A program made the position numbers and the translations under genes. 64,000 nt of DNA from Ananas comosus (taxonomy: Eukaryota > Streptophyta > Magnoliopsida > Poales > Bromeliaceae). The stretch lies in the NCBI RefSeq assembly GCF_001540865.1, contig NC_033638.1, positions 10,597,755-10,661,754 on the forward strand, read 5' to 3'. Positions 34,199-43,192 of the stretch are shown one piece after another. Positions within the stretch are counted from its first letter, which is position 1. Each line of letters starts with the position of its first letter. A model generated the notes under the pieces. It was not told the DNA's origin, ran no database searches, and saw only the letters and a program-made list of their open reading frames with translations.

Positions 34199-34946
34199 TA
34201 AAGATGTCCGTGGACCGGATCGGATCTCGATAATTAATATATTGTACCCGTACCCTAAAAAGAAATGGTTACAAAAAAATATATATACCCTACCCATTTA
34301 ACTTCGGGTCGGGTCCGGGTCTGGGTACTAAAGTTTCCAATATACCCATCGAGTCTATTTGAGCGAGTCTGGATAGTAACTACCCGTGTACTACCCGTTC
34401 AAAATCGGATATGGATCGGGTCTAAATCGGGTACAGATATCCGTATAAATATATTTTTTTATAAACTTTATTAAATAGTCAATAAACAAACTATATGGTT
34501 GACAATGAAATATTGTTGGCGGAAATGAAATGAAAAAAAAGAGTAGAAAATTAAGAGTAAAAAAATTAGAAAAAAGTAATGAGTAAAAGAGACGGCTAGG
34601 GTTTCATTAGGATGAAAATACATAGTGACTCATCATCTATAAGTCATATTAAAATTGATCCTTCAACTTCAAAAGTTTATATTTTTTTATTTACTATCGG
34701 ATATTTTATCGGGTCCGGGTCCGGGTCCAGATCCGGATTTGAAAACTATTCCGGACCCTACCCATTTAAAAGTTAGGTTTGGGTCGGGTCCAAATCGGGT
34801 ATGGGTATAAAATATTCGGACCTATACCCGAAATTTTAATGGGTAATTTTTTTTATCCGTATATTATTCATTTTTTATCGGGTCCGGTTCGGATCCGGGT
34901 AGGGTCCGGATCGGGTATGGGATATCGAATATTTTGGACACCTTTA
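34199..34946. mobile_element. Non-autonomous TIR element rich in GGGTCSGGTC repeats (hAT-like ends)
   Basis: The ends TAAAGATGTCC (left) and TAAAGGTGTCC (right, reverse complement) form an 11-bp inverted repeat with one mismatch. Both subterminal regions carry many copies of a CGGGTCCGGGTC/GATCGGGTAC-like motif in opposite orientations, as is typical of transposase-binding subterminal repeats. The middle is AT-rich and non-coding. Flanks GCTGGAC and GCTGAGAC hint at an imperfect 8-bp target duplication, which would suit hAT, but the match is weak. Confidence 0.6.
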
Positions 34947-34998
34947 GCTGAGACATCTGCAATTGCACCAAAGCCAATCTCAAACGGCAGTTCCTAAA

Positions 34999-36399
34999 TT
35001 AAGCCACCTGCATCCAGCTACACCCTGAAAACCTTAGTCTCCGCCTCTTCATCAATTTCTTTAGCTTTATAGCATCCTTCTCTCTCCCCGCATCAGCAAG
35101 CAAATTCGACAGCAGAGCGCAACCTGCCGCACTCTCAGGCTCGAGTTCTAACAATCGAGAAGCGGCCACCTCGGCAAGCTCAATGTTCCCGTGGTTCCGA
35201 CACGCACCTAACAGCGCTCCCCATACAAAACGATCCGGCTTTGTCGGCATCTCCTCGATCAGGTTATTCGCTTCGAGAATTTTCCCGGCTCGGCCGAGCA
35301 AGTCGACCATGCAAGCATAATGCTCCAACCTCGGTTTAATGCCGTACTCTTCCTGCATTGATCGGAATAAACTTCTTCCGATTTCGACCATTCCGGCATG
35401 ACTGCAAGCTGTAAAAACTGCTGTAAAAGTTAAGTGATCGGCTCTTACGCCTTCATTGTGCATCCGATGGAAGAGACTCATTGCGTCGTGGCAATGCCCC
35501 GAATTCGCCAACCCAAATATCATCGAGTTCCACGTAACCGTACTCCTTATTCCCATCTTCTCGAAAACCCTTTTTGCTTCAAGTATGAGCCCACACTTGG
35601 AATACATGTCAATAAGAGAGCTACTTACCGACATGTCTTCTTCGACGCCAAGTACGACAGCATAGCCATGGATTTCCTTGCCATGCCTCACATCCGCAAC
35701 ATTGGCACAAGCCGGTAAGAGACTACTAACCGTAACTGCGGTCGGAGATATCCGTGCACCGACTATCATCTCCCTGAACATTCCCCGAGCTTTATCGTAG
35801 CTAAAATTCAGCACCAACCCACATATAATCGATGTCCACGTAACCACGTCGGGCTTAATCCCGTCAATTTGCATCGCTCTAAACAACTCCAGGGCAAATC
35901 GATCACAAGCCAATCGAGAGAAGCCGGAAATGAGCGCATTCCAAGTTACTAAATCTGGTTCTATCCCGAAAAATCGCACCTTTACGAACAAAACCATTGC
36001 ATGGTACGGGAAACCCTGGTGGGCATATCCTGAAATTATAGAATTCCACACTACTAGATCTCTCTCAGCCATTTCGTCGAACACCTGACGGGCAAGGCGG
36101 AGTCGGCTGCATTTGGAGTACATGTCGATCAAGGCACTAATGACGAAGGCATCGCAATGCAGCGAATGGCGAACAGCGAGGCAGTGGAGTAGTCGACCTG
36201 TTCTTAGATCGGAGAGGTGAGCACAAGCTTTTAGAATGTTTGGGAGAACGAAAGGGTGAGGTCCGAAGCCCTCGGATTGCATTTGGTGGAAAAGACGGAG
36301 GGTCTCTTTGTAAAATCCCTGGCGGGAAGATTTGGCGATGAGGGCGATCCAACGGCTGACATTTGATGATCCCGACATTCTCTTCGGACGTCTTAACAC
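34999..36399 (-). CDS. PLS-class pentatricopeptide repeat protein, E type
   Basis: This intronless gene of 466 codons consists almost wholly of PPR motifs of the P, L and S types. Typical pieces are VISALIDMYSKCSRLRLARQ, DLVVWNSIISGYAHQGFPY, DLVTWNALISGFSR and TVTWNSMIFGLANSGHCHDA. The C-terminal block LEHYACMVDLLGRAGKILEA...WGALLGACRNHGNIELAE is the E motif, and it ends SGCSWMQVA without a DYW deaminase domain. PLS proteins act in mitochondria or plastids, usually by specifying cytidines for C-to-U editing, and E types recruit a DYW protein in trans. Two consecutive repeats (about 145-215) contain the P-type WNALISG/WTSIICG pattern spaced 35 residues apart. Organelle targeting is not obvious from the short basic N-terminus. 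It is divergent from the next PPR gene. Confidence 0.93.
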   Translation of the reverse strand: MLRRPKRMSGSSNVSRWIALIAKSSRQGFYKETLRLFHQMQSEGFGPHPFVLPNILKACAHLSDLRTGRLLHCLAVRHSLHCDAFVISALIDMYSKCSRLRLARQVFDEMAERDLVVWNSIISGYAHQGFPYHAMVLFVKVRFFGIEPDLVTWNALISGFSRLACDRFALELFRAMQIDGIKPDVVTWTSIICGLVLNFSYDKARGMFREMIVGARISPTAVTVSSLLPACANVADVRHGKEIHGYAVVLGVEEDMSVSSSLIDMYSKCGLILEAKRVFEKMGIRSTVTWNSMIFGLANSGHCHDAMSLFHRMHNEGVRADHLTFTAVFTACSHAGMVEIGRSLFRSMQEEYGIKPRLEHYACMVDLLGRAGKILEANNLIEEMPTKPDRFVWGALLGACRNHGNIELAEVAASRLLELEPESAAGCALLSNLLADAGREKDAIKLKKLMKRRRLRFSGCSWMQVA

Positions 36400-36981
36400 G
36401 AAGCTTTCGCGGCTCTTCCACAGAACTTAAATAGAAGTCGGTGGCGAAACGGCCGACGCTGGCGATTATTTGCAGGGGGCCACTGAGTCACGTGACAAGC
36501 AGTGTTCTGGTTACTTTACCGGATTTGGGGGGGGGGGGGGGGGGGGGGGAACGAGCCGAGCTCGAGCGAGCTTATCTCAGCTCAAGCTTGACTTGAAATT
36601 AATTTGAGTCGAGCTCGAGTGAGCCTAATTTCGAGTCAAGCGAGCTCGAGCCCTGAACGAGCTGTTTGAAATTCTTAACACCGTGCAATCTATAGTTTAA
36701 TTTTTATAAAACATTATCTAAAATTCGATAAAAAAAATGTCTAATAGCTCAACATACAAAATGAATGCATGAAATACAATATTATAAGATTAAAAAAAAT
36801 AGAAAAAGCGATTCTGTGAGTGAGTGAAAAAGAGAGAAAGAGAGAGAAGTTAGAGTACAATTTTGCTGGTTTGATTTTGTGGGCCCAATAATCTAAATTC
36901 TATATACATATAATTAAAATACATAATATATATTATTTTATATAATTAAAATATATATTATATATAATTATATAAAGAGAG
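36400..36981. other. PPR promoter side with a G-run and GAGCTCGAG-rich transposon remnant
   Basis: A run of 23 Gs lies at 36527-36549. Directly after it, 36550-36665 is packed with GAGCTCGAG/CGAGCTC repeats in both orientations. Such repeats often mark the subterminal region of plant DNA transposons, but no matching second end is visible. The rest is AT-rich. Confidence 0.5.
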
Positions 36982-37200
36982 AGTTCGGCTATTATACTCC
37001 TATTAGTATAGAGCCCTTTATACTCATATAAGTTTTCGATCGTTAGATCTATGCTTTTGACTATTTCCATCCATAAATCATACTATTCAACCAATCATCC
37101 ACCCAATTCCAGGGGACCACTATCATCCTAATTGCACATCCAACGGCCAAAAATTTATAAGTATAAAAAGATCTACTCAAAAGAGTATAGTAGCCCTAGC
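36982..37200. mobile_element. Fold-back MITE next to TA microsatellite (copy 4)
   Basis: The left end AGTTCGGCTATTATACTCCT closely matches the start of copy 2 (3925). The right end read in reverse complement, GCTAGGGCTACTATACTCTT, closes the inverted repeat, and the two arms share a TTTATACTxATAARTTTT block further in. A TATATAATTATATAAA stretch precedes it and a (TA)n tract (37201-37222) follows. It is non-coding, about 220 bp. Confidence 0.7.
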
Positions 37201-37222
37201 CTATATATATATATATATATAT

Positions 37223-37433
37223 AATTAGGTTACTATACTATTAATAGTACCAGCCGCTTGTTATTAAGTTTTCGGCCCTTAGATGAAGGGATGTGTGGTC
37301 AGAATAATTATAGCCCCTTAGGGTTGAGGAGGTGGGTAGTTGAATAGTATGATCTAATGGATGAAAATAGCCAAAGGGTAGATCTAATAGTAGAAAACTC
37401 GATAGCATCAAACGCTTAGTATAGTAACCGGAC
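37223..37433. mobile_element. Fold-back MITE next to TA microsatellite (copy 5)
   Basis: The left arm ATTAGGTTACTATACTATTA pairs with the right arm, whose reverse complement begins GTCCGGTTACTATACTAAGC. A second block, GCTATCGAGTTTTCTACTAT against GTTATTAAGTTTTCGGCCCT, lies further in. It sits between (TA)n at 37201-37222 and TATATATATA at 37436-37446. Confidence 0.7.
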
Positions 37434-37446
37434 TTTATATATATAT

Positions 37447-37620
37447 AGATAGATCTAACGGCAGATAACTCGATAGCACAAAACGATTGGTACTATAAAT
37501 TGTATAATAGTCGAACTATATACATATAGAGAGAGAGTCCGGCTACTATATTATCGATAGTACGTCGTCCGCTTGGTAGCAAAGTCGTTAACGAACGACC
37601 AATCGTTGCCGACTTTATCG
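37447..37620. mobile_element. Two partial MITE halves in the PPR promoter (copies 6 and 7)
   Basis: A right half (37447-37518, ending GTATAATAGTCGAACT) matches in reverse complement the left ends of copies 2 and 4. A left half follows (37535-37610, GAGTCCGGCTACTATATTAT..GGTAGCAAAGTCGTTAA). Both are incomplete and reach to within about 150 bases of the PPR start codon at 37761. Confidence 0.5.
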
Positions 37621-37760
37621 TTAAGCCGAGTCGCGGGATAAAAGTATATAACACAACTTGCAATATGAGAATGGTTTGTAAATTCGGTGGTGGCGCGGTT
37701 ATGATAAAGGCGGTGACGAAACACCTCGATTTGCCGAATTGTAGAATGTAACACGATAAA

Positions 37761-39572
37761 ATGCTCCGCCGCCGCGTCGCCTCGCGTCCTCTTCTCCTCC
37801 ACCGCGCTTCTACTTCTATCTCCTTCTCTCCTTTCACTTCTCATTACGAGAAGAACCCAAACTCGAACAGGCCAAGCCCACAAACGCGGCTTTCACTACC
37901 CCTCGCACCTTACGCTTTCGTGCAAATCCTCTCCTCCGCCACTAAGTCGTTTTCTTTATCCACGGGAGAGCAACTACACGCCGCCATTGTCAAGATCTGC
38001 TTCGATACCAACCTCTTCATAAGCACTGCTCTTCTCAATTTTTACTTTTGTCGTGGGCGGTTTGCCTGTGCCCAGAAGCTGTTCGACGAAATGCCTCGCA
38101 GAAATGTGGTCACTTGGAACACTATGGTTTATGGCTATTCCCAGTCCCATGTGCCCAATCATGCAGTTAAAGCTTTCGCACAGATGGTATATGCGGGTGT
38201 TATTTTGAATCCATCTTCTGTGTCTAGCGTTTTGGTTGCTTGCTCGAAATTGGAGGATATGGATATCGGCACGATGGTGCATTGTGTTGGTCTAAAAAGT
38301 GGATTTTGTTCTAATGTTGTTGTTGGGACCGCATTGGTGGACATGTGTGCAAAGTGCCGTGATATGGGGGCTGCAAGAAGAGTGTTTGACGAGATGAAGG
38401 AGAGGAATGTGATTACTTGGACCTCATTGCTTAGTGGGTATTCTTTGGAACACCGATCCAATGATGCAATGTTGTTGTTCAGAGAGATGAGACAGCAATG
38501 TGTTGAGTTGAATGAAGTTACCTATAGCAGTCTCATTAGCTCCTTCTCGAGGCTTGAAGATATGGTACATGGGAAACAAGTTCATTCTCTTGTAGTAAAA
38601 GAAGGATTAGAGGCCCATCACTACATTGCAGTCGCACTCTTGACCATGTACTCAAAATGCGGCAGCTTACAGGATTTCAATAAGGTGTGCCAAACTGTCC
38701 CTTTTCAGGATCAAATCTCTTCTAATTCAATTATGGCCGGATTTTCTCATTTTGGTAATGGTAAGGAAGTTCTTGAGAGGTTCTTGCTAATGAGAAGGGA
38801 GCGTATAGGCGTTGACTTCTTCACCTTTGTGAGCGTCTTAAAGGCTATTGGAATTCTCCCTGCTTTGGAGGAGGGAAAGCAAATCCATGCTCTGATTTTC
38901 AAAACTGGGCATGGCTCTTCTGTGTGCATTCAAAATGGGCTCGTTTCCATGTATGCAAAATGCGGTGCAATATACAATTCGAAGCAGGTCTTCTCTTCAA
39001 TGGAGGACCCTGACTTGGTTTCTTGGAACTCGCTTTTATCAGGTTGTGCCCAACATGGTTATGGAAAGGAGGCTATTGAATTGTTTGAACAAATGAAAGG
39101 GAATGAGATTAGACCGGACCACACCACGTTCCTATCTGTGCTCACAGCTTGTAGCCATGTTGGGCTTGTGGAGAAAGGGCTTGGAATTTTTTATTTAATG
39201 AAAGGGGACCCACAAACTTTTGTAGGATTAGAGCATTATGCATGTATCATAGATCTTCTTGGTCGGGCAGGATATCTCACGGAGGCAGAAGCTCTTGTCA
39301 ATGAAATGCCTATAAAACCGGGAGTATCGGTTTATAGAGCTCTACTAAGCGCATGCCTAATGCATGGGAATTTGTGTATAGCAAAACGTATGGCTGAGAA
39401 GCTTTTTCGGCTACGTCCAAATGACCCTTCTACTCATATTCTTTTCTCAAACATCTTTGCATCTGATGGTTGGTGGGACAGTGCAGCCGGTGTACGGGAA
39501 AATATGAGGGAGAAAGGAGTTAAGAAGGAGGCAGCTTCAAGTTGGATTGAGAATCGGACACTTGTTGCATAG
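37761..39572 (+). CDS. PLS-class pentatricopeptide repeat protein, E type
   Basis: This intronless gene of 603 codons has a basic, Ser/Arg-rich N-terminus (MLRRRVASRPLLLHRASTSI) compatible with mitochondrial or plastid import. About a dozen PLS repeats follow, such as FISTALLNFYFCRGRFACAQ, RNVVTWNTMVYGYSQSHVPN, VIQNGLVSMYAKCG-type and DLVSWNSLLSGCAQHGYGKE. The C-terminal LEHYACIIDLLGRAGYLTEA...SVYRALLSACLMHGNLCIAK segment is an E motif, and the protein ends shortly afterwards without E+ or DYW domains. Such proteins bind organellar RNA and usually assist RNA editing. The ATG at 37761 is the first in frame and gives a full presequence. The intergenic space with the divergent PPR gene is about 1.4 kb and largely made of MITEs. 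Confidence 0.93.
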   Translation: MLRRRVASRPLLLHRASTSISFSPFTSHYEKNPNSNRPSPQTRLSLPLAPYAFVQILSSATKSFSLSTGEQLHAAIVKICFDTNLFISTALLNFYFCRGRFACAQKLFDEMPRRNVVTWNTMVYGYSQSHVPNHAVKAFAQMVYAGVILNPSSVSSVLVACSKLEDMDIGTMVHCVGLKSGFCSNVVVGTALVDMCAKCRDMGAARRVFDEMKERNVITWTSLLSGYSLEHRSNDAMLLFREMRQQCVELNEVTYSSLISSFSRLEDMVHGKQVHSLVVKEGLEAHHYIAVALLTMYSKCGSLQDFNKVCQTVPFQDQISSNSIMAGFSHFGNGKEVLERFLLMRRERIGVDFFTFVSVLKAIGILPALEEGKQIHALIFKTGHGSSVCIQNGLVSMYAKCGAIYNSKQVFSSMEDPDLVSWNSLLSGCAQHGYGKEAIELFEQMKGNEIRPDHTTFLSVLTACSHVGLVEKGLGIFYLMKGDPQTFVGLEHYACIIDLLGRAGYLTEAEALVNEMPIKPGVSVYRALLSACLMHGNLCIAKRMAEKLFRLRPNDPSTHILFSNIFASDGWWDSAAGVRENMREKGVKKEAASSWIENRTLVA

Positions 39573-40541
39573 AGAAATAAGTTTTGCAGATTGAAAGTAT
39601 CTCAAATAGACACTATGAAAAGATAAGAAAGAACTAGCGGATTTTGGTCAGAAAAAAATCTATTCACAAACAAACTATAATGATAAAATCAGTCTACACT
39701 CCCAGGTGGTGAAAATTACTGCAGTTGGTTTGTAAAGAATCTGCTATCAGCTTCAACGCACATAATTTAGCATTGATGTGTAGGATCCCACTCCAACAAC
39801 CAGGTGAAGAGTTTCAGCATCTTATGGTAATGGCTTGGAAATTCAGAGTAATTCTCATCATTTGGTTCCAATGAAGCAACTAACATAATCAAAAGCTTTA
39901 AACATCAAAACCAATTACACTTGTACATAGTTCATAAAAAATCATCTACTCTAGTTCTTTTTACATAATTCATAAGAATCATTACATCCGTAGTTCTATG
40001 TATGCAGGCAAGTTCCTTTGTCACTTTTATCTAATGGGTCAAAGTTTGTCGCTGCCGAGTTCAGAGCATGTTCACTCATTGAGCTGCTTCACCTGTATAG
40101 AATGTAAACACATCGGCCATTAGAGTAACTAGACTTAAACTATCATGGCAAAAATGTATAGACCTGCCTGAACTGAACTATTGCATATTTTGGAATAGGA
40201 ACCTCAGCTTTATGTGTTTTTTTATTTCTCCTACCTAACATTGTAATATTGTTCATTTTTGTATCTTAATTTTAGGAGTTTGGATCCTACTGCCTAAACT
40301 TGAACTGTTTTAACAGTTCTGATGGATTATTCTGTAATATAATACAATATTTTGTTACTTGATAGAATATTCTGTAAATGCTTAAGGTTATTAAAATATC
40401 TGAAGTTTGAGTACTTATTTCTAAATGCGTGATATTTCAGGTAAGTTCTGTATGTGTTTACCAATTAGTAATGATGAAAAGATCATTTTAGTCTTGAAGA
40501 TGAAGTCAGACCTGCCATGAATTTTAGTATTTAATGGGGTG
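39573..40541. other. Convergent 3' flanks of the PPR and Rubisco activase genes
   Basis: AT-rich sequence without open frames of note. It presumably holds both 3' untranslated regions. Confidence 0.5.
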
Positions 40542-43070
40542 TTAACCATAGAATGATCCAGTTTTAATAGCGTCCTCATTGGCTTCTCCAAGTGCAGCCT
40601 CACTTAAGTACTTGTCAGCAAGTTGTACCCTCTTCACATTCTCCTGCTCCCTCACCAACATGTTACCATACTCCATGAGCTTATCTATAGTCATCTTAGG
40701 CTGTTCAAATGTTGGAGGTCCTTCGATCGAGTTCACAAGCTTCTTCCCGACCTTTTCGATCCCGACCTCTGCAATCCACTTCCTCACTTCATCGTCGTAA
40801 ACCCTGGCTCTCAGGGCACCAAAGAAATCTGTAAATGGAAAAAAATGATCACTCATCAGAGGGTCGTACCTTCCACTCGCCTAAGCATGCAAAAGGAGTC
40901 ATAAGAGTATCCATGGTAATGTTCGGTATGTCAAAAATGTATAATCATATTACATGCCTCATAGTAGCAAATTCTGAACAGTAATTTTGATGAACTTCGG
41001 TGTTTTTTTTTAAAAAAAAACTGTAAATTTGGTTAGAAAAATCCAAAACAGCAGCTTCATAGTTATTTCAGAAGTTTGATAAATCTTACCAATTGATTGG
41101 CCAGGGAAGGCATCGACAAGCTTGATGATATCCTCCTTGGGAACATTATCAGTTCGGAATATCCCTGTGCAAACACCAATTCGGTCCTCCCTGGTCGGAG
41201 CCCAGTAGAACTTCTCCATACGCCCATCGCGAATGAGTGGGGCATAAAGGGTAGAGAAGTCATTTCCTGTGACAATGATCGGCACGCGCGCATTCTCCTG
41301 CTTGTTGTACATTCCAGGGAGCTGCACATTTGTTGGGTTGTCGGCAATGTTCATGAGAGTGGCGTTGACCATTTGGTTGTTGACGGTGTACTGGGTGGTC
41401 CCACCCATTCGTCCAGCTCCTGCATCGAGATCATTGATGAAGAGGACGCACATCTTCCCCTTCTGGATGATGTCAGCAGCCTCACGGTAGCGCTGTCTGA
41501 TCAGCTTTGCAGGCTCTCCTGCATTCCCGCTTTCCAGCTCTCCGGCGCTCATCACGATAGGACTGCCAAGTTCCGAATATTAGAGTAGGAAAGTATGCAC
41601 AGAAGGTAAAAATCTTAATAAAAATTTTATTGCATCCTTTTTTTTCCCTTTTTCTGGAATAAAAAATTTATCGCATCTTCCTTGAGAAAGTTTTGAGAAA
41701 GCCGCACCATTAGTTTATATAGCAGTAGAAGCTAGCATTTTCCAAAGAAAGTAAATTTACTGTTCTTCTTGTTCTCTGAATGGTGAAATTTTCTTGGGTG
41801 GACTTGCTTCAAGCAAGAAGGTAAAGTTCTATATACAGATCTTATTAATTTGCATCTCCATTAAGAAATTCTTAGAAACACTGAAGTACTCTTAGTGTAG
41901 AGAGTAGTATTCTACAAACAAAATTTTTGGTAGTTATTGCTATTCTCTTAATGGTAAATAATGCTATGGATATATGAGCATGAATCAGATCACTTTTTGA
42001 TAGTAGTTTGTAATTTATTTTGAGACAGCACATTAGTGAGTAGGAAGAAACTTACTTGATGCCCATCTTGGCAAACACAAGCTCACACTGGAAGGATTTG
42101 CCTTGGCCTTTGCCACCCCAAATACCCAAAATGAGAGGAACCTGTCAACAGTCCAATCGCTAAATTTCAGTTTCACCGAGTAATGAAAGAAAATGGAAAT
42201 TTAACGAAATAAGAGTGAATTTTGAGTTTACGATTGATTCATTCTTTTGTTCTAACCTTGATATTAGGCAAATTCATGAAGTTCTTGGCGATGTGGACCA
42301 CAAGCTTATCCATGAAGGCTGGAGCTATGTAATAACCATTCATTGTATTGTCAAAGTTGTACCTAAAATTTAATTACCACATCATTATCTTTGATTAAAA
42401 ATTATGAAGAATTTACATATAAAGGACATTGAGAGTTGTTCTTTTCTTACTGCCGCAGGCCTTGGCTAATATATTCATAGGAACTCATGACGGGGATGTG
42501 GGTCCCACTGTCCATGGGAGCTTGGAAGAGAGAATCAACCGATCCCTTCCCTCTAGTGATGTCTTGTTGATCGTCCGACGTATCGTATGCCAATCCTCGC
42601 CACCTGTCCTTCTCGGTCTGTTTCGATTCGTCGAGATCGGCGGCCACCACCTTCAAAGCCCTCTTGGAAACCTTCCCATGGCCAATGCTGGACTTTACTT
42701 TCTTCAGACTGCTTCCGAAGAATGCGGTGGTGAGCGGCTGGTCCGCCGAGATGGTGCCGCGTAGGCATAACTGTGCCGATGTAACCAGTAAGTGAGCTAA
42801 GTTCCATGCAATAATAGTAATCTCATTATAAAAGTCACCTGCTGTCCTCTATTCAGTAAGTCTATTCAGTAAGTCGAGGTAGCAAACAAGAATGAAAAGA
42901 AACAAATAGAAGAAAAGGAATTCAACAAGAAAGACAAAACCATGCATGAAAAAAAAAATCAAACGACAGCGAAATAAAAGGTGGTGATTAAGCCAAATGG
43001 TGTGTAGTTAACAGTAAGAAAGTACTGGCACTCTGTTGACAGCTCCAACAGTCATTAAAGAAGTGGCCAT
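40542..43070 (-). CDS. RCA: Ribulose bisphosphate carboxylase/oxygenase activase, short (beta) form, chloroplastic
   Basis: Six minus-strand exons (43070-43026, 42770-42451, 42362-42257, 42141-42056, 41562-41090, 40828-40542) give 438 residues with every junction GT-AG and in phase. Rubisco activase is the stromal AAA+ ATPase that removes inhibitory sugar phosphates from Rubisco. The transit peptide begins [15 protein letters not shown], like the MAAxVSTVGAVNRAP start of other activases. The mature part has [19 protein letters not shown], Walker A GGKGQGKS (166-173), Walker B LFINDLD (226-232), [20 protein letters not shown] and a C-terminus ending TGSFYG. A stop follows at once, so the redox-regulated Cys extension of the long alpha form is absent. 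A TATA box lies about 115 bases upstream. Exon 1 has only 15 codons and was placed by homology. Confidence 0.95.
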
Positions 43071-43183
43071 CTAGACACAGAAGGGTTGAGACGCGGACGG
43101 AGAGCTCTGGCCAATAAAAACACAAGATTGCGAACAGTTTCACTAATGCATCTGAATTGGGTGAGTTGTGGGGAGTGGGTGGG

Positions 43184-43192
43184 TTTTATATA
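43184..43192 (-). promoter_or_regulatory. TATA box of the Rubisco activase gene
   Basis: On the minus strand, TATATAAAA lies about 115 bases before the ATG at 43070. It predicts transcription start near 43155 and a leader of about 85 bases, and it supports the choice of exon 1. Confidence 0.65.
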
